Assembly: GCA_021792045.1 (NCBI GenBank)
Contig: JAJYVJ010000021.1
Coordinates: 1 to 18,501 of the forward strand
From: Thermoplasmata archaeon
GTDB lineage: Archaea > Thermoplasmatota > Thermoplasmata > Thermoplasmatales > Thermoplasmataceae
Reading direction: 5' to 3'
Length of the DNA stretch: 18,501 nucleotides
Notes under the pieces: generated by a model
Seen by the model: the letters and a program-made list of their open reading frames with translations, nothing else
Databases searched by the model: none
Told to the model about the DNA's origin: nothing
Program-made: the position numbers and the translations under genes
Shown here: one piece after another, positions 5,110 through 13,049 of the stretch
How positions within the stretch are numbered: the stretch's first letter is position 1
Layout: the number at the start of each line of letters is the position of its first letter

Positions 5110-8100
5110 GTGGCAGTTCAGAAATTCGGGAAGGAGTTCTGGATTGACCTGTTTAAAAGCATAGGTTATCCCGTTAATCTCCAGGAGTTCCCACTGAGTC
5201 TTATAAGGGAGCAGAAGATTTTACCGCCAAATACCAATCCATTGGGAGTATACCGGGTTTTTAGCAATGGATTAGTAGATGTAATAGTAACTGAAGTAAA
5301 GGAGGGTGAATTCTCAAGAGGAAGATGTGTCAACCTTGCGCGATCCTGGAAGAAAAACAATCTCCTGAGTCCCGTCATGATAATGACGAACTCCAAGGAC
5401 TCATACGTCAGCATACTTCCTGGAACTAGTTTCAACTCGGAGGCTAAAGTGCTTTATTTGTCTGATCAGCTCTACTATACCGATAAACTGGTTCTGGAGT
5501 CATTGAAAAATGACCCGGACAAGGTGGTTCTGTTAAAGCGCTATAACGAGGAATTCTTCCCATACCAGAAAGTGAGGGACGAATTCTTCACCGGTTACAG
5601 TAAAATGTTTCAGGAACTTCAGGAATCGTTGATATCTCATCTCGGGCTACAAACAAGATCGTTTTCGCAGAAGTTTCTTGGCAGGCTCATGTTTCTCTAT
5701 TTTCTCCAGAAAAAGGGCTGGCTGAAAAATGATAAACATTTTGTCGACTCCATTCAGGGGTATGAACAGCTCAGCGACATATACTATAACGGACTTAACA
5801 CAGGAAAATTGGAAGGTATACCATTTCTAAATGGCTCACTCTTTGACAGGGAAGACTATCTCAGCGATGAAAAAGAGGCTGAAATCTCAGAAATTCTCAA
5901 TGATATGTTCTTAAAAGCGAGAAAATTCTTCAATAACTATAATTTCACTGTTGATGAGACCTCTCCACTGGAGGTAGAGGTAAGCATTGATCCCGCACTT
6001 ATTGGTACTGTTTTCGAAAATCTGCTGCTTGAAAAGGAACGTGGAAAGAAGGGCACGTTTTATACGCCAAAGAATGAGACCTCATTCATTTGCAGGCGCG
6101 CCCTGGTAAAATACCTTGGTTTGGAAGATGGATTTTCTGCTGATGAGAAGGAGGTCAGTGATGGAATACAGACTCATCTGGAAACCCTGAGAAAGACAAA
6201 GAAAATAGATGAGATCAGGGAATTGAAAGACAAACTTCTGAAAGTAAAGGTTGTTGACCCGGCTGTTGGATCTGGAGGTTTTCTAGTGATAATGATGCAA
6301 GAGATAGTTTCAACCATCATAGAGTTAGATGCAATCGCAGGGTGGAAATCAGATTCCTATGAATACAAGAAGGAGGTTCACAGAAATCTCTTTGGCTTTG
6401 ATATTGAACCAGAAGCTGTTGAAATAGCGAGGCTCAGGCTTTGGCTTTCCATGATTATAGATCAGGAAGTACCCGTTCCTCTTCCAAATCTGGAATTCAA
6501 AATCGTAGACATACCGGACTCCTTGCAGCTTGAGAGTTTCCAGAAAAAGATCGAGTCTGAAATAGAGGAGGAAAGAGACCTTCTGGGTAAATTAATAGAA
6601 CAGTATTCAAATGAGCATGATCACGAAAACAAAGTCAACCTGAAACAGAGAATCGCTCTCCACACCAGAAATTTGTCAAAATACGGTCTCAATCCAAATG
6701 TAATTGAGAGTTACATGGTAGACCAAGCGGATATCGTGGTTATGAACCCTCCCTATGTGAGACAGGAATCCATTGATCCAGAAAGGAAGAAATATTACAT
6801 CGATACGTACAAGTTTGACAAGAAGTCTGACATTTATGTATACTTCTTCCAGAGGGCACTTCGGCTTCTAAAGCCTAATGGTGTTGTAACGGCCATAACA
6901 TCAGACAAATGGCTCGAAACCTCGTACGGAATAAAGCTTCAAGAACACCTTAAAAGTAGATTAATCTCAGTATACGGGCAGAGGAACAGGTCTTTTGAAG
7001 CTGACGTGAATACAGTAATAACTGTATACAGCAACGAGATGCAACAGATGCCAGTGAATTTTGTGTATCTCGAAAGCTATGGTTCAAGGGTAGTAAGGCG
7101 TAAAATTTCGTTGGAGAGACGGGATCTTAAACCCGGCAAATGGTTCTATCTTCGTGCGCCACAGATGTTCATGGAGAAGATATACCCGAAGCTGACACAC
7201 AGGCTTGGGGATTTCGCTGAAATAAAGTTTGGTATTAAAACAGGTGCAAACGATTTCTTCTACATTAAGGACGTTTCGGCATCGTATGAGGCGGATTATC
7301 TTGCAAATCCCAAGAAGTTTGAGGACTGGGTTGTCAGTGCAAAGAACGAGAAGGAGTTGAAGGAACAGGGCCTGATTTACATTGAGAATGAGGGGGGACA
7401 GAGATTCGTCATAAACCGATCTGATACAAAACCCCTTGTTAGAACAACGAAGGAGATAAAGACATACTCTGTAAAGGAGATGGGTAAATTATGTTTGTAT
7501 ACCAAGATTCCAGGTGAGATGACCAAGAAATATATTAAGTGGGGTCAAGAACAACGTATAAATATCAAGGGCCGAAAGGACCCAGTTATAGGTTACAACA
7601 ATGTGCCATCGGTATCTGGAAGAAGAAACTGGTATTCTTTGAATGATCTAGAACCTGCGAATATAATACTGCCGATGTACGTGATGGATAGATTCTTTGT
7701 CCCGAAATCAGACGATCCCGTAATTTGTGATCATACACTTTATACAATAACATCGAAAGTAAAAGGAATCGAGTCATACCTGAATTCCACAATGTTCTAC
7801 TTGACAATGGAACTATACCTGAGGAGATTAGGTGGAGGCGGAGGTGTAGGTGAGATAATGGTAGACGATTATGAACAGATGCCTGTTCCTGATTTGCAGA
7901 AAATAGATCTAACGACAATAAAAGTAATGTTTGAAAGATATGTAAAAAGATATTTTGAAGAAGTTAAGATGGAGGATAGAAGACAACTTGATGGTGAAAT
8001 ATTGAAATTACTATCTATAGAAAACTCCCTCCTTGATGAATTTTATAAAGAATTTATTGAACTAGTCGATGACCGCCTTATCAAGGCAGACAGAGGATTG

Positions 8101-8136
8101 AAATCGCTGGAGATAAACAATGACGAAGATAATTGA
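5110..8136 (+). CDS. Eco57I/PglX-like N6-adenine DNA methylase with specificity domain, 1008 aa
   Basis: This is a large class-I adenine-N6 methyltransferase. Key motifs are TFYTP at 316-320 (upstream helix seen in type I/IIG methylases), SAM-binding motif I DPAVGSGGF at 383-391, FGFDIEP at 428-434, and catalytic NPPY at 546-549 (adenine N6). The C-terminal part (about 690-1000) resembles a target-recognition domain, with FGIKTGANDFFY around 707-718 and the Gly-rich GGGGGVGEI before 'MPVPDL' near 925, as in type IIG/PglX enzymes. The first 290 residues do not show a clear PD-(D/E)xK nuclease; E62/K64 after D57 is only a weak hint. It likely marks host DNA. The GTG start has GGGAGG upstream (5097-5102), and the next gene overlaps by 17 bases. 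Cleavage is probably supplied by the next protein. Confidence 0.93.
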   Translation: MAVQKFGKEFWIDLFKSIGYPVNLQEFPLSLIREQKILPPNTNPLGVYRVFSNGLVDVIVTEVKEGEFSRGRCVNLARSWKKNNLLSPVMIMTNSKDSYVSILPGTSFNSEAKVLYLSDQLYYTDKLVLESLKNDPDKVVLLKRYNEEFFPYQKVRDEFFTGYSKMFQELQESLISHLGLQTRSFSQKFLGRLMFLYFLQKKGWLKNDKHFVDSIQGYEQLSDIYYNGLNTGKLEGIPFLNGSLFDREDYLSDEKEAEISEILNDMFLKARKFFNNYNFTVDETSPLEVEVSIDPALIGTVFENLLLEKERGKKGTFYTPKNETSFICRRALVKYLGLEDGFSADEKEVSDGIQTHLETLRKTKKIDEIRELKDKLLKVKVVDPAVGSGGFLVIMMQEIVSTIIELDAIAGWKSDSYEYKKEVHRNLFGFDIEPEAVEIARLRLWLSMIIDQEVPVPLPNLEFKIVDIPDSLQLESFQKKIESEIEEERDLLGKLIEQYSNEHDHENKVNLKQRIALHTRNLSKYGLNPNVIESYMVDQADIVVMNPPYVRQESIDPERKKYYIDTYKFDKKSDIYVYFFQRALRLLKPNGVVTAITSDKWLETSYGIKLQEHLKSRLISVYGQRNRSFEADVNTVITVYSNEMQQMPVNFVYLESYGSRVVRRKISLERRDLKPGKWFYLRAPQMFMEKIYPKLTHRLGDFAEIKFGIKTGANDFFYIKDVSASYEADYLANPKKFEDWVVSAKNEKELKEQGLIYIENEGGQRFVINRSDTKPLVRTTKEIKTYSVKEMGKLCLYTKIPGEMTKKYIKWGQEQRINIKGRKDPVIGYNNVPSVSGRRNWYSLNDLEPANIILPMYVMDRFFVPKSDDPVICDHTLYTITSKVKGIESYLNSTMFYLTMELYLRRLGGGGGVGEIMVDDYEQMPVPDLQKIDLTTIKVMFERYVKRYFEEVKMEDRRQLDGEILKLLSIENSLLDEFYKEFIELVDDRLIKADRGLKSLEINNDEDN

Positions 8137-11100
8137 TAATTCAAAAAAGTCACTTGCCTCAACTCTCAGAGATGAGATGAGACATGTAGACGAGCTTGCC
8201 ATAGCTTCTGCATATTTTAATCTCGAAGGATACAGGAACATCAGGGAAGCCCTGAAGGATAAACCTCTCAAGCTTTTACTGGGAAGGGAACCTTCCGAGA
8301 GCCTCAAATTTGAGGAAGAGGTAATAAAGAACCTTGAATCATTCGATGAGAAATTCAAGTCAGAACAGGGTGATGTTCTCTCCAATGAGGTAATGAAAAA
8401 CGAGGATGACGAAAGCTACTTCTCATCGCTACACGATGCGGATAAATATTTCAAGAGACCTGAAGTAGAAATAAGAAAGGTGAAAGGCAGATTCTTTCAC
8501 GGAAAGGCTTACATGGGTGCGCGTCCTTCATTTTTAGATATAGTAAACGGCTTCGCCACAGTGGGCTCCAGCAATTTTACTGGTGGCGGATTGGCGGGAA
8601 ACAGGGAGCTCAACATGCTTACAACCGACAGGGAAGGCGTAACTGAACTAATAAACTGGTTCTTGAGTCTGTGGAAAGAGGACAATTCCGTTGATTTCAA
8701 AAATGAGTTCCTTCAACTCCTTGAGAATTACGTCACTACACACAGCCCTTATGAAGTACTGGCAAAGGCCCTTTACGAAGTGTACCGCCCGCAAATCGAC
8801 GAGGCTAAAACAAATAACCTCATGAAAACGCTGTTCCCCCATCAGATACTTTCCACGATACAGGCATCAAGAATACTGAGTGCGTATAATGGAGTCATCA
8901 TAGCAGATTCTACCGGCTTGGGAAAGACCAGAGTAGGGATTAATCTGACTCAGATGGCCATAAACGAGGGAAAAAATCCACTTCTCATAGCTCCAAAGAG
9001 TGCCCTGGATACTACATGGAAAGACGAAATGGACAAGACACATGTACATATAGACTCTATTTCCTCTGAGTATCTTTCAAGCCATCCAGATCAGACTGTA
9101 AAGGAATACGCTGAGAAGGACTTCATAATCATAGATGAAGCCCATTATTTCAGGTCACAGTCATCGAACAGGTATGGTGCTTTGCGCGACCTGATGGCAA
9201 CTGGCGGCAAGCAAATTGTTCTGCTTACGGCAACACCAATAAACAATAGCCTTATGGATCTCTACGCACTTCTTTCTTTATACCTGAGGGACGATGCAAT
9301 ATCCGACGTAAGCCCATCCCTTAAAGGTTATTTCTCCATGCAGCAGAAGTTGTGGATCAACGAACAGCCGGTAGACATGGATCCAATCCTTCGCAGATTC
9401 GTTGTAAGAACTTCCAGGGAACTTGCAAAGGCCCTGAGCAAGAACCGTTTGAATTTCCCTGTAAGGAAACTGGACACTGATCCAAGAAACAGGTACAGTA
9501 CGAAGATAGACTATGAAAAGATAGGCGGTCTTTTCGATTCCATGAGTTTTGTGTATTACGATTATGCCATCGACAAGCTTGGTGATAAACTTAAACTTCC
9601 CGACGGAACGCCAATATCTGCCTCGGTTATGTATGAGAAGAGGGAATCACTCAAGTCGCTCGTAAAGGTGGTTATAAGGATAAATTTTTTCAAACGACTT
9701 GAGAGTAGCCTCCATGCATTTAAAGTAACGATGGAAACCCTTAGGAGATACATAGAAATGTCAAAGGACTACGCCAGCAAGGAAGGCTATTTTGTCCCTC
9801 CAAAAATGAAGGGCGATCTTACTGAAATGTATGACGAGGATGAGGAATGGAATCCACCAAATCCAGAAGAAATGTTCTCCGGCAAGTATAAAGAGCTTCT
9901 GGACAAGTGCAAACTTGACAAAGGAGAGAGAGACGAGTTCATTAAAAAATGCAACGAAGACATTGATGTGATTAAATCAATACTATCCGAACTTCCAAGC
10001 GAAGATGAGAAACTAAAGCAGACCATAGATAGAGTGAAAAGTATAGACCTTGATGGAAACAACGGTGTTATATTGTTCACGCAGTATTCAGCAACGGCTG
10101 AATACTTATATGAGAATTTAAGAAAAGTGGTTAAGGATGATATCATGCTCACCACTGGGTCTCAATGCAAGGATAGAACAGGTCATTCAAGGGATAAAAC
10201 AACCGTGATAAAGGATTTCATGAAGAATGGTGGTTACATTGTCAGCACCGATGTCCTAAGTGAAAGCCAGAACCTGCAGAATGCACAGTATGTTGTAGAT
10301 TATGATTTTCCGTGGAATCCTGTCGTTCTCATACAGAGGGCAGGAAGGATAGACCGGATTGGTTCGCCACACGAAGAGGTGTTCCTTATAAACATCCTGC
10401 CTGTGAATGGCAATGAGGAAGATCCAAAGAGCCTTTCCCATTTCCTAAGCGTAATGAGAAAATTGTACAAGCGGATTGATTTGATCAGCAATGTTATAGG
10501 AATAGATTCCACGACCCTTGGCGAAGATGCATCACCAAGAGACTTTGGGATACAGGAAGCCATTGCGAGAAATGACCCAAAGGTCCTTGATGTGTTAATG
10601 GAAAAAGTAGAGCAGTTTACCAAAGACCCCATAGAAACACTTGCAGCGATCATCAACAATAAAGGGGAGAAATGGCTGCAGGATCTGCCCATAGGGATTG
10701 GCGCATATAAGCATTCAAACAGGAACGGCCTCTTCATACTATTTAGGGATGGTGGAAGTTATTACTGGATATTGAAATTCTTTGATGGAGGGGGGGAAAC
10801 TATACAGAACCCCAATGAAATCATAAACCTCCTGTTGGATGGTGATTATGACAACAAGGGTGAGATAATCGATTACAAGGAGATGATGACACAGTTTAAG
10901 GATCTAAAATCGTGGTTGAAAAACAAAATTGAAAGCGAAAGAATGGTAAGGGATATTCAACAAGGCAGGAAAATTGGTACAACGAAGCAGGAAAGAGAAA
11001 TTTACGAAGCGTTGCAGAAGTCCGGCCCAGAAGGAATTAGACTGTCAGCAATATTCAACAGTGCAAGGGCAAGGCAGACAGTGGTTACAACCCTATACAA

Positions 11101-11254
11101 GACGATGAAAGACGGTAATCTGCTTGATAAGGCTCGTGAAGTGCTGAAATCATACGATTCGTCCGGTAATAGTATACCCAATGATAGGGGAGTTGAAACA
11201 GACCTAAAGAGAGTTTGCTGGTGCTGGATAAAGAAGTCGGGACTGGAAAAGTAA
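8120..11254 (+). CDS. PLD-nuclease / SNF2 helicase fusion, 1044 aa
   Basis: An N-terminal phospholipase-D domain (about 1-190) shows HGK at 127-129 and GSSNFT at 149-154, the HxK...GSxN signature of PLD nucleases. One HxK copy means it would work as a dimer. A full SNF2-family helicase follows: Walker A STGLGKT (264-270), DEAH (339-342), LTATPINN (369-376), motif IV ILFTQYS (651-657), TDVLSESQNLQ (710-720) and RAGRIDRIG (740-748). The C-terminus (about 955-1010) looks like a winged helix. It likely translocates along DNA and cuts it when methylation is missing. The ATG lies inside the methylase gene (17-base overlap, with GGAG upstream), so translation is coupled. DISARM also joins a helicase, a PLD protein and a methylase, but there the PLD is separate and a DUF1998 gene is present; none is seen here. 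Confidence 0.92.
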   Translation: MTKIIDNSKKSLASTLRDEMRHVDELAIASAYFNLEGYRNIREALKDKPLKLLLGREPSESLKFEEEVIKNLESFDEKFKSEQGDVLSNEVMKNEDDESYFSSLHDADKYFKRPEVEIRKVKGRFFHGKAYMGARPSFLDIVNGFATVGSSNFTGGGLAGNRELNMLTTDREGVTELINWFLSLWKEDNSVDFKNEFLQLLENYVTTHSPYEVLAKALYEVYRPQIDEAKTNNLMKTLFPHQILSTIQASRILSAYNGVIIADSTGLGKTRVGINLTQMAINEGKNPLLIAPKSALDTTWKDEMDKTHVHIDSISSEYLSSHPDQTVKEYAEKDFIIIDEAHYFRSQSSNRYGALRDLMATGGKQIVLLTATPINNSLMDLYALLSLYLRDDAISDVSPSLKGYFSMQQKLWINEQPVDMDPILRRFVVRTSRELAKALSKNRLNFPVRKLDTDPRNRYSTKIDYEKIGGLFDSMSFVYYDYAIDKLGDKLKLPDGTPISASVMYEKRESLKSLVKVVIRINFFKRLESSLHAFKVTMETLRRYIEMSKDYASKEGYFVPPKMKGDLTEMYDEDEEWNPPNPEEMFSGKYKELLDKCKLDKGERDEFIKKCNEDIDVIKSILSELPSEDEKLKQTIDRVKSIDLDGNNGVILFTQYSATAEYLYENLRKVVKDDIMLTTGSQCKDRTGHSRDKTTVIKDFMKNGGYIVSTDVLSESQNLQNAQYVVDYDFPWNPVVLIQRAGRIDRIGSPHEEVFLINILPVNGNEEDPKSLSHFLSVMRKLYKRIDLISNVIGIDSTTLGEDASPRDFGIQEAIARNDPKVLDVLMEKVEQFTKDPIETLAAIINNKGEKWLQDLPIGIGAYKHSNRNGLFILFRDGGSYYWILKFFDGGGETIQNPNEIINLLLDGDYDNKGEIIDYKEMMTQFKDLKSWLKNKIESERMVRDIQQGRKIGTTKQEREIYEALQKSGPEGIRLSAIFNSARARQTVVTTLYKTMKDGNLLDKAREVLKSYDSSGNSIPNDRGVETDLKRVCWCWIKKSGLEK

Positions 11255-11255
11255 C

Positions 11256-11402
11256 ATGAGCAAAATAAGAGAAAAAGTGAATGATTTAGGAGTTGTCGAT
11301 ATCTGGACATTGCTATGTAAAAATTCAAGAATTCAAAAATATCCGATAATGTTCAAGGGGAGTATTTGTTATGTGTTTGCCTGTGCATGGTACTTCAGAT
11401 AA
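11256..11402 (+). CDS. Small orphan protein, 48 aa, after the helicase
   Basis: An ATG one base after the helicase stop opens 48 codons. The first half is charged/helical (MSKIREKVNDLGVVDIWTLL) and the second half holds three cysteines and a hydrophobic run (GSICYVFACAWYF). No family is recognised. It could be a real small operon gene, or the start of a gene cut off later, since the region up to 11417 holds nothing else. The position argues for translation; the odd C-terminus argues against an intact protein. Confidence 0.42.
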   Translation: MSKIREKVNDLGVVDIWTLLCKNSRIQKYPIMFKGSICYVFACAWYFR

Positions 11403-11417
11403 GGTGATGATTGCGGG

Positions 11418-12212
11418 TTGTCGTTAAAGGTTGTTAATGCAGAGACCGACTTGGGAAAGGTTGGTAGAGGCGGATCAAATGCACGCTTCGTCCTGTGTGA
11501 CGATGGTGTAGAATATATAGTCAAGTATATGAAGAACCAAGGACAAAGGTTGTTCATTAATGAGTTGGTAGGGGCTCTTTCAGGAAATCTGATGGATTGT
11601 GCTGTTCCTGAATTCAGTTTGGTTCATTTTGATCAAGAATTTATCAACGCTTCACAGGACTTAAAAAATCAAGATATTAAAGGGGGAGTCTTCCCCGGCG
11701 TTTCGAGGATTAAAGATGCCGTTGACCTATGTAGCAATCAATCTATTCCTTCAGATTTGGCGAACATGCACAAACTCCCATACATCGTAATATTTGATAA
11801 CTGGGTCATAAACAAAGACAGGAATAATTGTGGAAATCTCATTATTTCATTTTCAAATGGGTTGAAGAATTATTACCAGATAGACAACGGTCACATCCTC
11901 GGGGGACCACAATGGAGCGTTGACTCGCTTGTGAGAATAGGAAGTGGCTCTGAGTTTCAACCTCTCTTTGCATCTATAGCAGATAACATTAAGGAAGGTA
12001 GCTTTGTTTCTAAAGCTTTGGTGTCGTTGGAAGCGGTGGATGATAATTCTATACAGGACTTAGTTTCAGGGATTCCAGCGGAATGGGCGGATGAAGCAGA
12101 GGTTATCAAAAAACAGATTAATATTTTTCTAAGGCAAAGGAGAAATATGGTACGAAGTATTATCATGGACAACAAGAGCAAGTTTAGGTATTGTGAATGG
12201 GGGGGGTTATAA
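11418..12212 (+). CDS. HipA-like Ser/Thr kinase (short form), 264 aa
   Basis: The sequence follows the kinase core of HipA. A Gly/Ser-rich loop (GRGGSNARF) comes first, then EYIVKYMKN with the ATP-binding lysine (about K36), an NEL helix (48-50), the catalytic loop INKDRNNCGN (131-140, like DRHxxN of HipA) and the metal-binding IDNGH (155-159). It lacks the N-terminal HipA domain of the 440-residue E. coli toxin. It matches the short kinases usually encoded next to DUF3037 proteins, as here. HipA kinases phosphorylate translation factors such as glutamyl-tRNA synthetase. The target here is unknown. The only in-frame start is TTG 11418, with AAGGTGAT (11401-11408) upstream. The next gene begins right after the stop (no gap). 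Confidence 0.82.
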   Translation: MSLKVVNAETDLGKVGRGGSNARFVLCDDGVEYIVKYMKNQGQRLFINELVGALSGNLMDCAVPEFSLVHFDQEFINASQDLKNQDIKGGVFPGVSRIKDAVDLCSNQSIPSDLANMHKLPYIVIFDNWVINKDRNNCGNLIISFSNGLKNYYQIDNGHILGGPQWSVDSLVRIGSGSEFQPLFASIADNIKEGSFVSKALVSLEAVDDNSIQDLVSGIPAEWADEAEVIKKQINIFLRQRRNMVRSIIMDNKSKFRYCEWGGL

Positions 12213-12770
12213 ATGAGTTTATGCGAATACGTTGTGGTCAGGTATGTTCAGGACGAGATAAGAAAAGAGCCGGTCAACATAGGGATAATATTAAGAGATT
12301 CTAATTCCGGTTCAATATCTACGAAATTCTACAAGAGTATGAACCAGTTGCTAATCAGGAAGCCCGACGCTAACGTGGATCTGATAGGTGAATACATAGA
12401 GTCGATTCAGGCAATAAAGTCGATTGGCCAAGAATTCCTTAAAGATATATCAGAAAACTTCAGCCATCAAATTCAGTTTTCCGAGGTGATGGGAACAAAA
12501 TGCTCAAGGGCGGAAGATCAGGTGAAAATACTATACAAAAGGTTCGTAAGTATCGAAGAAATACCCCAAGTGAAAATCATTAGCAAATTAAAATCCATGG
12601 AGTCTAATAAATCTAACAACAAATCTTTTCACCGTATATTTAAGATGGGAATTGATCAGTCTCCTTCGAAAATAGCCAAAAACAAACAATCTCAGAAATT
12701 ATTAAAAGACACCAAGAATATAAGAGCGGTGGTCCGCTATTATGATGATTTGAAAATAGATCAGAGGTGA
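12213..12770 (+). CDS. DUF3037 family protein, partner of HipA-like kinase, 185 aa
   Basis: The N-terminus EYVVVRYVQDEIRKEPVNIG followed by IILRD is the DUF3037 signature (a strand, 'RYV.D..R.E.VNIG..L'). The remaining residues are charged helices, with many lysines near the end. In known genomes the family lies beside short HipA-like kinase genes, so it is probably a partner: inhibitor, substrate or sensor. That role is inferred. The ATG follows the kinase stop directly, so the two are translated together. The length fits a minimal family member. It is soluble with no membrane segment. Confidence 0.8.
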   Translation: MSLCEYVVVRYVQDEIRKEPVNIGIILRDSNSGSISTKFYKSMNQLLIRKPDANVDLIGEYIESIQAIKSIGQEFLKDISENFSHQIQFSEVMGTKCSRAEDQVKILYKRFVSIEEIPQVKIISKLKSMESNKSNNKSFHRIFKMGIDQSPSKIAKNKQSQKLLKDTKNIRAVVRYYDDLKIDQR

Positions 12771-12803
12771 AAGAATATCCCATCCGTTCAAAAAAAAGAG
12801 GAT

Positions 12804-12995
12804 TTGCTATCAAAACTAGAAAAAAGAACATTAAAGCAAAATGAAGCAGCTGAACTTAGAACAATTCTGGAAAAAGAGAGAAAGGAAGCTGCAACTTTAG
12901 GTGATATAGTGGCTGTCATAATAATCGGAATACTCATTGCCGCTGTCATTTCTCTCTTGACGGATTTGATATCAGAAAATGACGATCAAGATTAG
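12804..12995 (+). CDS. Small coiled-coil / membrane protein, 63 aa
   Basis: The first half is a charged helix with heptad character (LEKRTLKQNEAAELRTILEK). The second half is a single membrane helix (about residues 34-53, VAVIIIGILIAAVISLLTDL), ending with an acidic tail (SENDDQD). It lies in the same frame as the DUF3037 gene, 33 bases past its stop. TTG 12804 is the only normal start codon, with AGAGG close in front, so the true start is unsure. Membrane-anchored small proteins at the end of defence operons are often effectors or anchors; that is a guess here. A T-run terminator follows at 13002. Confidence 0.6.
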   Translation: MLSKLEKRTLKQNEAAELRTILEKERKEAATLGDIVAVIIIGILIAAVISLLTDLISENDDQD

Positions 12996-13001
12996 GGAGA
13001 G

Positions 13002-13007
13002 TTTTTT
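13002..13007 (+). terminator. T6 terminator after the defence operon
   Basis: A T6 run lies 6 bases after the membrane-protein stop and before a new promoter, which fits U-tract termination in archaea and separates two transcription units. Confidence 0.4.
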
Positions 13008-13021
13008 GGACAACTTAATAT

Positions 13022-13033
13022 GATAAATAAATA
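13022..13033 (+). promoter_or_regulatory. TATA box of the OLD-like ATPase unit
   Basis: GATAAATAAATA lies 17-28 bases before the ATG at 13050, right for a leaderless transcript. It marks the start of a separate operon (ATPase + Toprim). Confidence 0.55.
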
Positions 13034-13049
13034 TCCATGATTTGAATAA

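Noticed and set aside
5110..11254. Standard DISARM or BREX assignment
   Set aside because: No DUF1998 (DrmB), PglZ, BrxC or Lon-like gene is present; only parts of those systems are shared.
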